DNA of 17,879 nucleotides from WQUF01 sp031549885 (GTDB taxonomy: Bacteria; Bacillota; Clostridia; Clostridiales; Clostridiaceae): positions 1 through 17,879 of the forward strand of contig JAVBPD010000144.1 in the NCBI GenBank assembly GCA_031549885.1, written 5' to 3'. Shown one piece after another: positions 7,906-15,469 of the stretch; position 1 is the first letter of the stretch; every line of letters starts with the position of its first letter. The notes beneath the pieces are model-generated. The model did no database searches. It was not told the DNA's origin and worked only from the letters and a program-made list of their open reading frames with translations. The position numbers and the translations under genes are program-made.

Positions 7906-9108
7906 TTATGATTCTACGGGGCTTTTGATGCTTTTAGTTTTAGTGTTATTTACATGAAAAAATGCCAAAGCTGTCAATGTAATTAAGCAAACAGAAGCCA
8001 TTAAGAATCGAAATTGTGCAGAGTTATTGTTAAAATAAACAGAAACAGGGTTAAAAATAAGTGGAGATATAAAAAGCGATGTACTTGAGCAAGCTAAAAA
8101 TATAGACATAGACAAGGTTGCAGATTCTTGATCTACAGATTGCGATACTCTAAATAAGCTTGTAGGCATGGTTAATGATAAACCTGCACCAGCCAATATG
8201 CTTCCTATATAAAGTATTGCAGGAGAATTTGCAGAGCCTATAATAAAAATACCTAATGCGGAAGATAAAATGGCAACTGGCAATGTGATATTTTTTAAAA
8301 CTCCAGCAATTTTACCATATAAAAGCCCACAAATTATACCAATTCCAGTCATCATAGAAGCTGCAAAGCCTGCAGTAGCTGCAGTGCCTAATCCTTTTTC
8401 CATAACTAAAATTGCATTATTTGTATTTACGACCCCAAAGGACACTCCAAAAACTATAATTATAGCGCACATAATAAACACTTCTTTGCTAAGCTTTGCT
8501 TTTTTATTAAGACCATGATCAATGTGAGGTTTCTGCTTTTTATCGTGAGGTATAAAAAACAAAACTAGGATGAAAATGGGGATTATATAAATAAAAATTA
8601 AATAAGTATTATGCCAGTTAGATAAAGCAAATATACCTCCTAAAATAGATAAGAGCATACCTCCCATATTTATAAAAGCGGATTGTTTTCCCATTAAATC
8701 CATCTGCTCGGGTCCTTCAAAAAAATCAGTAATAAGCCCTGTTGATGTAGGTATTATAAACCCTAAACCTACTCCAATAAATGCGCTAGCAATAAGAAGC
8801 TGTGTTAAAGAAACATTAACAAATACTGGTATAAGTGCTGCAACTAAGGCTATTATGGAACCAATTAATATAGCCCTTTTTTTTCCAATTCTATCTGCAT
8901 TAGCTCCTATTATGAGAGAAACAGGGACACTTACTAAAGTGGGCAGTGTAACTACACTTTGTACAATTGTTTGATTTGCGTCTGAATAAGCTTTCATCAT
9001 AAGTGGAATTGCTGATCCAAGGCCAATGGTGGCCATTTGCATTGAGGATGATGCTAAAATTCCTGTTTTAATTTTAAATTTTTCATTTAACTTAAAAGTA
9101 TTTGCCAT
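7906..9108 (-). CDS. Major facilitator superfamily transporter
   Basis: The 400-residue protein has about 12 predicted membrane segments in two halves split by a charged loop (PHDKKQKPHIDHGLNKKAK, near residue 200). The loop between TM2 and TM3 carries the MFS signature A (GANADRIGKKRAI, near residues 68-80). The second half has the matching YGKIAGVLKN loop. This supports a proton-coupled or facilitated transporter in the cytoplasmic membrane; the substrate cannot be told from sequence. On its own strand AGAAAGGT lies about 11 bases before the ATG. It is transcribed divergently from the uroporphyrinogen-decarboxylase-like gene, separated by 151 bases, so both may share a control region and perhaps a substrate (inference). 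Confidence 0.92.
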   Translation of the reverse strand: MANTFKLNEKFKIKTGILASSSMQMATIGLGSAIPLMMKAYSDANQTIVQSVVTLPTLVSVPVSLIIGANADRIGKKRAILIGSIIALVAALIPVFVNVSLTQLLIASAFIGVGLGFIIPTSTGLITDFFEGPEQMDLMGKQSAFINMGGMLLSILGGIFALSNWHNTYLIFIYIIPIFILVLFFIPHDKKQKPHIDHGLNKKAKLSKEVFIMCAIIIVFGVSFGVVNTNNAILVMEKGLGTAATAGFAASMMTGIGIICGLLYGKIAGVLKNITLPVAILSSALGIFIIGSANSPAILYIGSILAGAGLSLTMPTSLFRVSQSVDQESATLSMSIFLACSSTSLFISPLIFNPVSVYFNNNSAQFRFLMASVCLITLTALAFFHVNNTKTKSIKSPVES

Positions 9109-9259
9109 AATTATTTATACCTTTCTATTTTACTCATTAATAGATTTTAACATAAAATATATTAATATTCACCTTATATTATGTTATTATGATTATAATA
9201 TTGTTTTTTATAAATTTAAAACAAAATTAAAAAGAGAAATAAGGAGAGTGGGTAAAGAT

Positions 9260-10399
9260 ATGAGCAATTTTGAAGAGCGCATGCAAATGAGAAGCGATTT
9301 GTTTTCTGGTAGGATCCCTAAAAGAGTTTTAGTTTCTGCAATGTTTACCCTTGAAGCTGCGTGTAGCCATGCGAATATACCTTTAATTGAAGCGCATTAT
9401 GACCGCAATTTGGCTGAAAAAGCTTATGCTAAGGTTTGTGAGGATTTTTATAGCGATACTATACCTGCATTAGACATGCGTTTCCCTGCAGTTTATCAAA
9501 TGTTAGGAGCAAAAAACTGGATTGTTGGCTCAAATGGAGCTGTTCAGCATCCAGAGATTGAAAATCTTAAAGCCTCTGAATATGATGAATTTATAGAAGA
9601 TCCAGATGGTTTTATAATAAAAACTTTGCTTCCAAGAGTTTGCACAGCTCTCGATACGGATCCAGAAAATAAAGCTTTAAATTTTGCTAAAGCATATAGT
9701 GCATATAATCAATCATTAGCAAAAGAAATGGATATTGCAATGAGGTTATCCATGCAATATGGCTATTGTCCAGGATTTCTTGGACCTTTAGTGGAAGCGC
9801 CTTTTGATTTTCTCTCTGATCAGTTAAGGGGTTTTAAGGGGATTTCTATGGATATACGCCGTATACCAGATAAAGTGGAAAAGGCTGTAAATGCTATTTT
9901 GCCTATAATGATGAGATGTGGTATTCCTACTGTTATGAATAAGGATGCTAGCGTTGGTATACCTTTACACCTTGCACCATATTTGCGCACAGAAGATTTT
10001 CACAGGCTTTATTGGCCAAGCTTGTATAAACTCATTGTTGATCTTGATGATATGGGCATCAGAGCTGGCATATTTGCAGAACAAGATTGGACAAGATACT
10101 CTTCATATTTAGAAACTCTGCCAGAAAGTACGTCGATAATGTTTGAAGATGGAGATTATAAAAAACTAAAAGCTACTGCTGGAAAAAAACACTTAATAAC
10201 AGGTTTCTATGACCCAACACATACTCTTAATAAAACTAAGGAAGAATGTATAGATGAAGTTAAGAGCATTATAGATGTTTGCGCACCTCTTGGCAGATTT
10301 TATTTTTCATTTAATAGAGGAATAATGGATATCAAGAGTGTAAATGTTTCCAATCTGCAAGCTGTACTTGAATGGGTACATGTAAATACCGATTATTAA
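9260..10399 (+). CDS. Uroporphyrinogen decarboxylase superfamily protein (not HemE)
   Basis: The predicted protein has 379 residues from ATG 9260 (MSNFEERMQMR). The frame is open further upstream to 9026, but that part overlaps the divergent transporter gene and encodes implausible hydrophobic sequence; AAGGAG at 9241-9246 serves the chosen start. Its overall pattern (ALDMRFPAVYQMLG, YGYCPGFLGPLVEAPFDFL, LAPYLRTEDFHRLYWP, LPESTSIMFEDGD, ITGFYDPT) is that of the URO-D TIM-barrel superfamily containing the MtaA/CmuA cobalamin-dependent methyltransferases. The Arg-rich N-terminal signature of true HemE and other heme genes are absent, so heme synthesis is unlikely. The HxCx(n)C zinc motif of MtaA is also not evident, leaving the reaction open. 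A methyl-transfer or demethylation role is only a family-level inference. It is followed with 12 bases gap by a small ORF. Confidence 0.85.
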   Translation: MSNFEERMQMRSDLFSGRIPKRVLVSAMFTLEAACSHANIPLIEAHYDRNLAEKAYAKVCEDFYSDTIPALDMRFPAVYQMLGAKNWIVGSNGAVQHPEIENLKASEYDEFIEDPDGFIIKTLLPRVCTALDTDPENKALNFAKAYSAYNQSLAKEMDIAMRLSMQYGYCPGFLGPLVEAPFDFLSDQLRGFKGISMDIRRIPDKVEKAVNAILPIMMRCGIPTVMNKDASVGIPLHLAPYLRTEDFHRLYWPSLYKLIVDLDDMGIRAGIFAEQDWTRYSSYLETLPESTSIMFEDGDYKKLKATAGKKHLITGFYDPTHTLNKTKEECIDEVKSIIDVCAPLGRFYFSFNRGIMDIKSVNVSNLQAVLEWVHVNTDY

Positions 10400-10411
10400 G
10401 GAGGGTTTGAT

Positions 10412-10549
10412 ATGGAACGCAAAACTTTTGAAGAATTTTTAAATGAACATCCTGAAATAAAGCCAGAGTGGAGAGAAATTATTGAACCAATTATTCAGGG
10501 TGCCGATGATTCTGTATATAAATTTATAATGACTTATATCTTTATGTAA
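10412..10549 (+). CDS. Small 45-residue hypothetical protein
   Basis: ATG 10412 is preceded by AAGGAGGG (10398-10405), which overlaps the stop codon of the upstream gene. This is an excellent ribosome binding site at 6-base spacing and a setting for coupled translation. The peptide begins MERKTFEEFLNEHPEIKPEW, is acidic and probably helical, and ends KFIMTYIFM. It is too short for a known enzyme. Either it is a real small partner of the URO-D-like protein, or it is the remaining N-terminus of a longer gene whose body was lost before the CRISPR locus. No continuation is seen in the other frames. I do not recognise the family. Confidence 0.65.
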   Translation: MERKTFEEFLNEHPEIKPEWREIIEPIIQGADDSVYKFIMTYIFM

Positions 10550-10607
10550 GATAATAGGTAAATTATCTAAGGTTTTTATTCAACTAAAATTAATTAAACT
10601 ATAAAAT

Positions 10608-10650
10608 AAAACCACGCATTTTAGGAATACTATAAAATGTGTGGTTTTGT
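10608..10650. terminator. Bidirectional hairpin terminator
   Basis: AAAACCACGCATTTT (10608-10622) pairs with AAAATGTGTGGTTTT (10634-10648), 15 pairs including one G-T wobble, over an 11-base loop. The A-run before and T-run after the stem allow termination on either strand. It closes the URO-D-like gene and small ORF and isolates the cas operon. Confidence 0.85.
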
Positions 10651-10744
10651 ATAATCAATTATAAAACTTTTTATAAATTCTTGCCTTTTATAAAAAAATG
10701 TATAAACTATTAATTATATAAAATATTCATATATGGTTATTATT

Positions 10745-10960
10745 ATGGACTTAGAGAATACTTACAAAGAATTAAAACTTGTTTTGTATAGTATAGAGTA
10801 TAGAGAGAATACCTATATTAAAATAGGTTATTATAAGAAGAGATTACCTAAAAGGATTGAGTTTTTCATGTTATTAGTTTTTTTGTTTTTTATTGTTATG
10901 TATAGTATATTAGTATTGATTTATACCTTATATATATTTATAATATTATTAAAGTTTTAA
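10745..10960 (+). CDS. Doubtful small membrane peptide upstream of cas6
   Basis: The 71-codon frame from ATG 10745 (MDLENTYKELK...; an in-frame ATG also lies at 10733) has a charged first half and a strongly hydrophobic second half, which would be one or two membrane segments (FMLLVFLFFIVMYSILVLI). No ribosome binding site precedes either ATG, and the best cas promoter lies inside its 3' end. In DNA this AT-rich, hydrophobic frames of this length arise by chance. It fills most of the gap between the terminator and cas6. I do not recognise it. Confidence 0.25.
   Translation: MDLENTYKELKLVLYSIEYRENTYIKIGYYKKRLPKRIEFFMLLVFLFFIVMYSILVLIYTLYIFIILLKF
10916..10944 (+). promoter_or_regulatory. Candidate promoter of the cas operon
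   Basis: TTGATT (10916-10921), exactly 17 bases, then TATAAT (10939-10944) is the best sigma-A-like promoter in the window. It lies 31 bases before the cas6 ATG, and the cas6 ribosome binding site GGAG (10964-10967) falls within the short predicted leader. Confidence 0.62.
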
Positions 10961-10975
10961 TTTGGAGTAATAATT

Positions 10976-11734
10976 ATGCTGATTATTTTATCATTTTCTT
11001 CCTGTGATGGAGGTGACATAACCTTTTCATTCCAATACGAAGAACAAATTCAAGGTTTTTTATACAATATCATTGAAGACCCTGTTTTTGCAAGGTTTTT
11101 ACATGATATTGGATATAAATGCAATAATCGTTCTTACAAGATGTTTAGTTTTTCTAAAATTTTAGAAAAAGCTAAATTTGTTGATAAATCACAAAGGAAG
11201 TTTATTTTTGGTAATGAAATATCTATAGCTATTTCAACTATTGAAAATGAATTTTTTAATTCTATTTTTCAAACTATTTTACATAACAAAGGTGAACTTT
11301 TTATAGGTTCCAATAAACTTAATTTAATAAGTATAAAATCTAATATTTTTGAAATTTGCGATTTTCATATTATAAAAACTCTATCACCAATATGTTGTTA
11401 TTCTACAGCTACCATGATGGATGGAAAAAAACGAACAATTTACTATAACCCTAAGGAAAGAGAATTTTCAAAATTAGTAAGAAATAATTTAATACATAAA
11501 TACGAAGCGCTGTATGGGAAGAAACCAGAAGATGATAGCTTTTATATTTTTCCAAAAGGAATAACTAAAGAAAAAGTTAATACGTTTAAGGGAATCATAA
11601 TAAAAGGGTATTCTGGGGTCTTTGAGATAAAAGGATCAAAAGAACTTATAAAACTCGCATTCACTGCAGGGCTTGGTAGCAAAAATGCTGCTGGCTTTGG
11701 CTGCATATATCCAATAAATGTTGATATTAAATAA
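10976..11734 (+). CDS. cas6: CRISPR-associated endoribonuclease Cas6
   Basis: The 252-residue protein has the Cas6 double ferredoxin-like pattern. An N-terminal helix segment PVFARFLHDIGY carries the likely general-base histidine (His43), followed by the RSYKMFSFSK strand. The C-terminal glycine-rich loop AGLGSKNAAGFGC (residues 231-243) is diagnostic. Cas6 cuts the pre-crRNA within the repeat to release crRNA, which in type I-B feeds the Cas8b/Cas7/Cas5 complex encoded next. The ribosome binding site GGAG (10964-10967) lies 8 bases before the ATG. It is the first gene of the operon, 22 bases before cas8b. The length is typical. Confidence 0.95.
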   Translation: MLIILSFSSCDGGDITFSFQYEEQIQGFLYNIIEDPVFARFLHDIGYKCNNRSYKMFSFSKILEKAKFVDKSQRKFIFGNEISIAISTIENEFFNSIFQTILHNKGELFIGSNKLNLISIKSNIFEICDFHIIKTLSPICCYSTATMMDGKKRTIYYNPKEREFSKLVRNNLIHKYEALYGKKPEDDSFYIFPKGITKEKVNTFKGIIIKGYSGVFEIKGSKELIKLAFTAGLGSKNAAGFGCIYPINVDIK

Positions 11735-11756
11735 TTTTTGATCAGGAGGTGAATTA

Positions 11757-13802
11757 ATGGAAATACCTAAAATTATTGCAAGTTATTCTTTAAATTCCAC
11801 AATACTATTAGATGATCTAATTGAAACTGTTTCTATAAGCAAGAAAGATAAAGAAAAAGGCATTGAATTTATAAACATATTCTTGCAATTAGACTTAGAT
11901 AAAAAAGCAATAACATTTGAATATAGGCCTCATAAAATTGATTCATCAGAAAATGAATTTAATTATTTTGGAAATAATTCTGCAGCTGGTGCTCAAGTTT
12001 ATGCAGTTAGGAGTTCTAAAAGCTTTATAAATTTTTGGACAGGTAGACCTAGGGGAATATTTCAAAATTTATATGAATTTTTAAAAGAAGGAGAGTTAAA
12101 AGATCTGCTAAAAGAATGCAGAGATGAAGGCTTATTTAATGATAAAGGCATTGTGCTAAATAAAATTACGCCTTCTATAGAAAATTTATCAGTAAATAGA
12201 GATGAAAAAAGTTTTTACATGGGAGAAGAAAAAGTACCGCCTGAAAAGTTTTTACTTGCTTTAGTTAAAGGCTCTAGTATTCAAAAGCCAATTCTCATAA
12301 TTCCTAAGATCATTAAAAATAAAGAAGAAAATATTATTTCATGCCACAAGGAATATCAAAATGCTATTATGAATTCTTTACAAACAAGTACAAAGAATAC
12401 AACAAAAGCAGTTTGTCATATTTGTGGTAAATTAAAAGATGATATTGACACAGAATCAACAACAAAGTTAAGTCGCTCAAGTATTAGCAAAGTGTTTGGA
12501 ACTACAACAGTAAACTATGCTTATCTTTTTAAAAAAGAAAATCATCAAAAGAATTATTCTTTATGCAGGGAGTGTTTTGAAAAAATATATTCAGGTGAAA
12601 ATAGGGTTATGAAGGATTTCACCATTAGAATTGCAGGGGAATCAGCAGTATTTTTAGTTGAAGAAGTTATAGATAAAATAGATACAAATAAAATTCAGAG
12701 TTTAAAAAAAGATGTTCAATCTGCATTTAGCATGAAAAATGTAATAGAAAATGCAGAAGATATTGTTACGACTGTAAGAGATATAGAAGAAATTTCCTTG
12801 TTTAGTTTTAATGTTGTTTTTTATTTTACAGATGGTAAATCATGTTCTGTTTTTAAGACTATTGAAGACATTTCCAATATTAGATTTATTTATATTAAGA
12901 GCATATTTGAACAAGTAAGAGAAAGATTTGGGAAATTGCTTCCAAATTTTAAACTTGGATACATTTATGGCATGATTCCAGTCTTTGTAAATAAAAAAAA
13001 TGAACAATTAAACATTGCTAGAGTGCTTGATTTGTATTCTATTATTTTAAAAGATGGATTAGTGGAAAAAAATCATATCTTTGATATGGCTTGTGAAGCT
13101 CTTGAAAAGGGTTTAAATGAGATGTGGTCATCTCAAATTAGAAATTATAAAAATCTTAACGGATTAGAAAGGCTTAGTAAACTTGATAAAAATAATGACA
13201 ATAATAAAAGTATAGGAAAAGAGTATTTTATACGCAACATGACTTTATATTATTTGGCTCTATTTCAAGTATTGCAAAAGCTAAATATTTTAGATAAGGA
13301 GGTTTTTTTAGTGGAAGAAAAGAATAACGATAGTATATTAGAAAATAATGATTTGTCAGATTATATAATTGAAAAAGAGGAATTCTTAAATAAACATGGA
13401 TTTAATAATAGTGCTAAAGCTCTTTTTTATTTAGGGTCTATGATGTATGAGGTTGGAGAAGCTCAAAGAGTTCAAGGTCATAAAGATAAACCAATTTTAA
13501 GTAAGATGACATATACAGGAATGGATCATAAAGAAGTAATTAGTTTTTATGGTGAAATCATGGAAAAATTGTTTAATCAGTATAGAAAGAAAATATATAT
13601 GCAAAAATGCCAACAGTTACTGCATCAATTCTATAAATATGCAGGTAGCGTTGATGAATTTAAATCTTTAACTGAGAAAGAAAATGTATTTTATATAATG
13701 TCTGGTTATGGATTTTGTGTAAATATGAAAAAGGCTAAAAAAATAAATAATGATGATAATGATGATATTGAAATTGAGGAGAAAGATAATGATAACATGT
13801 AA
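11757..13802 (+). CDS. cas8b: Type I-B Cascade large subunit Cas8b (Csh1/TM1802 type)
   Basis: The 681-residue protein has a four-cysteine zinc-finger-like site, C220-x2-C223 (CHIC) and C270-x2-C273 (CREC), typical of the TM1802/Csh1 form of Cas8b. Conserved-looking segments include FNYFGNNSAAGAQVYAVRSS near the N-terminus and GKLLPNFKLGYIYGMIP in the middle. A helical C-terminal part ends in an acidic tail (INNDDNDDIEIEEKDNDNM). In type I-B Cascade this subunit recognises the PAM and helps recruit Cas3. AGGAGGTG (11744-11751) is a near-perfect ribosome binding site. Its 3' end overlaps the start of cas7 by 14 bases. An internal in-frame start with its own ribosome binding site lies at codon 519 (separate entry). 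Identification rests on motif, size and position between cas6 and cas7. Confidence 0.93.
   Translation: MEIPKIIASYSLNSTILLDDLIETVSISKKDKEKGIEFINIFLQLDLDKKAITFEYRPHKIDSSENEFNYFGNNSAAGAQVYAVRSSKSFINFWTGRPRGIFQNLYEFLKEGELKDLLKECRDEGLFNDKGIVLNKITPSIENLSVNRDEKSFYMGEEKVPPEKFLLALVKGSSIQKPILIIPKIIKNKEENIISCHKEYQNAIMNSLQTSTKNTTKAVCHICGKLKDDIDTESTTKLSRSSISKVFGTTTVNYAYLFKKENHQKNYSLCRECFEKIYSGENRVMKDFTIRIAGESAVFLVEEVIDKIDTNKIQSLKKDVQSAFSMKNVIENAEDIVTTVRDIEEISLFSFNVVFYFTDGKSCSVFKTIEDISNIRFIYIKSIFEQVRERFGKLLPNFKLGYIYGMIPVFVNKKNEQLNIARVLDLYSIILKDGLVEKNHIFDMACEALEKGLNEMWSSQIRNYKNLNGLERLSKLDKNNDNNKSIGKEYFIRNMTLYYLALFQVLQKLNILDKEVFLVEEKNNDSILENNDLSDYIIEKEEFLNKHGFNNSAKALFYLGSMMYEVGEAQRVQGHKDKPILSKMTYTGMDHKEVISFYGEIMEKLFNQYRKKIYMQKCQQLLHQFYKYAGSVDEFKSLTEKENVFYIMSGYGFCVNMKKAKKINNDDNDDIEIEEKDNDNM
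13296..13303 (+). promoter_or_regulatory. Internal ribosome binding site inside cas8b
   Basis: AAGGAGGT, a perfect Shine-Dalgarno sequence, lies within the cas8b frame (codons for DKEV) and 7 bases before GTG 13311, which is in frame with cas8b. It is as strong as the cas8b site itself. Confidence 0.8.
13311..13802 (+). CDS. cas11b: Predicted small Cascade subunit Cas11b, translated from within cas8b
   Basis: GTG 13311 is codon 519 of cas8b and starts a 163-residue product identical to the Cas8b C-terminus, beginning (V/M)EEKNNDSILENND. The sequence shows a perfect AAGGAGGT at ideal distance. The predicted product is mostly helical (for example NSAKALFYLGSMMYEVGEAQ and the segment around QQLLHQFYKYAG) and of the right size. 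It is established that type I-B, I-C and I-D systems without a separate cas11 gene make Cas11 from an internal start in the large-subunit gene, and that this small subunit lines the Cascade backbone. Applying that here is inference, but no other cas11 candidate exists in the operon. Confidence 0.78.
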   Translation: MEEKNNDSILENNDLSDYIIEKEEFLNKHGFNNSAKALFYLGSMMYEVGEAQRVQGHKDKPILSKMTYTGMDHKEVISFYGEIMEKLFNQYRKKIYMQKCQQLLHQFYKYAGSVDEFKSLTEKENVFYIMSGYGFCVNMKKAKKINNDDNDDIEIEEKDNDNM

Positions 13803-14688
13803 TAAAGATTTTTTATATATTTTTGATGCTACTAATTGTAATCCTAATGGGGATGCAGATCAAGAAAATAAACCGCGTTTTGATTATGATACTAAAACTC
13901 TTTTAGTAAGTGATGTTCGACGAAAAAGAGATATACGTGATTTTCTTATTAATAAGAATTTTAACATATTTGTAAGAACTTTAAATGATAAAAAAGTTAC
14001 AATGGATGTGATGTTAAGTGAAGTTAAAAAAACATTTAATTTTTCTGATAAAACAGGTCAAGATGAGATAATTGATGTGATACTTGATAATATGATTGAT
14101 ATGAGACTGTTTGGCAGTGCTATGGCTATGAAAGGTATGACTAAAGCATTTACTGGGCCTGTTCAGTTAACTTGGGGATACTCACTTCATCCTGTCGATT
14201 TAGTTAAGTCTAATGCTATTGTAACTATTATGAATGACGATAATTCTACGTTTGGTAAAATGTATAAAGTTCATTATGCTATGGTAGCTCATGGAGGAAG
14301 TTTAAATAAATTTGCTGCAAAGAAAACAAGGTTAAAGGAAAAGGATTTTGAAATTTTTAGAGCTTGCCTTGTTCAATCAATGATGAATAATTTATCACAA
14401 AGTAAAATAGGACAGAGACCTCTTTGCTATTTAGAAGTTACATATAATGAGAATTTTGATGGATATTTAGGCGATTTAAGAAGGTATTTAGATTGTGTTT
14501 ATGAAGATGTGCCAATAAGAAATATAAATCATGTTAGGCTTGATTTTTCAAGGCTTAATAATGCTATTGATTTACTTAAAGAAAAGGGATATGTAAAAGA
14601 AATTAGCATTTGGGTTGATAATGATTTAACTAATTTTATCAATTTGCCTAGTGGAGAAAAATTAGATTTAATAAAGCCTATAGAATAG
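13789..14688 (+). CDS. cas7: Type I-B Cascade backbone subunit Cas7 (Csh2)
   Basis: The start is ATG 13789, giving 299 residues (MITCNKDFLYIFDATNCNPNG). The frame extends further upstream only within cas8b, and GAGGAG at 13776-13781 fits this ATG. Signature segments are NPNGD (residues 18-22), NKPR, TLLVSDVRRKRDIRDFL, SAMAMKGMTKAFTGPVQ and TWGYSLHPVD, all typical of the Csh2 form of Cas7. Multiple copies bind the crRNA spacer as the Cascade filament. The 14-base overlap with cas8b suggests translational coupling, and cas5 follows after 12 bases. Length is normal and nothing looks broken. Confidence 0.96.
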   Translation: MITCNKDFLYIFDATNCNPNGDADQENKPRFDYDTKTLLVSDVRRKRDIRDFLINKNFNIFVRTLNDKKVTMDVMLSEVKKTFNFSDKTGQDEIIDVILDNMIDMRLFGSAMAMKGMTKAFTGPVQLTWGYSLHPVDLVKSNAIVTIMNDDNSTFGKMYKVHYAMVAHGGSLNKFAAKKTRLKEKDFEIFRACLVQSMMNNLSQSKIGQRPLCYLEVTYNENFDGYLGDLRRYLDCVYEDVPIRNINHVRLDFSRLNNAIDLLKEKGYVKEISIWVDNDLTNFINLPSGEKLDLIKPIE

Positions 14689-14700
14689 GAAGTGATAACT

Positions 14701-15465
14701 ATGAAAGTTATCTTGTTTAAATTACATAGTAAAATGGCTCATTTTAGGAAATTTTATTCAAATTCTACTGCACTTTCATATTATATCCCACCTGTTACCA
14801 CAATAAAAGGTATATTAGCAGGTCTTTTAGGTATGGAAAGAGATGCTTACTATGATATTTTTTCAAATGATAATTGCATGATTTCAATAAGTATTTTATC
14901 AACTATTAAAAAAATAACTCAAGTTATGAATTTATTAAATGTTAAAAATACAGATGATTTAATAGGGGCAGGGCAGAATAGAACTCAAACTGATACAGAG
15001 TGGATAATACCTGCAAATATTAGAAAAGACGATATTTGCTATGGCATATGTGTATGGCATAAGGACGAACAAATCTTTAATGCTATTGCAGAAAAAATAT
15101 GTACGAATGATGAGTATTATAAATCAAATGGTATAAGTTTAGCTCTAGGATCTGCTCAATGTTTAGGATGGATAACTTCAGGAAAAATTTTAGATGCAAA
15201 GGAAAATATTGCAAAAGACGAGATTTTGAGCATACATTCTTCTACTCCTAAAAAAGATATTAAATCCATTGACTACGCAGGTTTGTCAAAAATTAATTTG
15301 ATGAAAGAGGAGAGCATAATAGAATTTGATGCTTATAGAAGAATTACAGAAGGTTCAAAGATAGAGATAATTGCAAGTGGAAATGGAAATCCGATGAATT
15401 TAATTTTAAATGAAGGAAGCATTTATTATACTGTTGAAGAAAAAAATATTGTTTTTATAAGGTGA
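14701..15465 (+). CDS. cas5: Type I-B Cascade subunit Cas5
   Basis: ATG 14701 (MKVILFKLHSKMAHFRKFYS) is preferred over GTG 14692, because AGGAAGTG (14688-14694) is then placed as its ribosome binding site; the GTG lies inside that site. The 254-residue product has the Cas5 N-terminal RAMP signature: FRKFYSNSTALSYYIPP followed by TTIKGILAGLLGMERDAYY. Cas5 caps the 5' handle of the crRNA and contacts Cas8b and Cas7. The C-terminal part (SIIEFDAYRRITEG and following strands) is less conserved. The next gene starts 4 bases after its TGA. Confidence 0.94.
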   Translation: MKVILFKLHSKMAHFRKFYSNSTALSYYIPPVTTIKGILAGLLGMERDAYYDIFSNDNCMISISILSTIKKITQVMNLLNVKNTDDLIGAGQNRTQTDTEWIIPANIRKDDICYGICVWHKDEQIFNAIAEKICTNDEYYKSNGISLALGSAQCLGWITSGKILDAKENIAKDEILSIHSSTPKKDIKSIDYAGLSKINLMKEESIIEFDAYRRITEGSKIEIIASGNGNPMNLILNEGSIYYTVEEKNIVFIR

Positions 15466-15469
15466 TTGA

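Noticed and set aside
8270..8518. Plus-strand frame inside the MFS gene
   Set aside because: Shadow of the transporter on the other strand, Pro/Ile-rich antisense composition, no ribosome binding site.
9026..9259. N-terminal extension of the URO-D-like protein (78 extra codons)
   Set aside because: It overlaps the divergent transporter gene, has hydrophobic AT-derived composition, and the ribosome binding site and family start fit ATG 9260.
10550..10975. CRISPR array, leader or Cre-type repeat-like RNA near cas6
   Set aside because: No direct repeats with spacers are present here or elsewhere in the window; the only strong structure is a terminator hairpin. The cas6-cas8b gap is just 22 bases, so no RNA toxin-antitoxin fits there.
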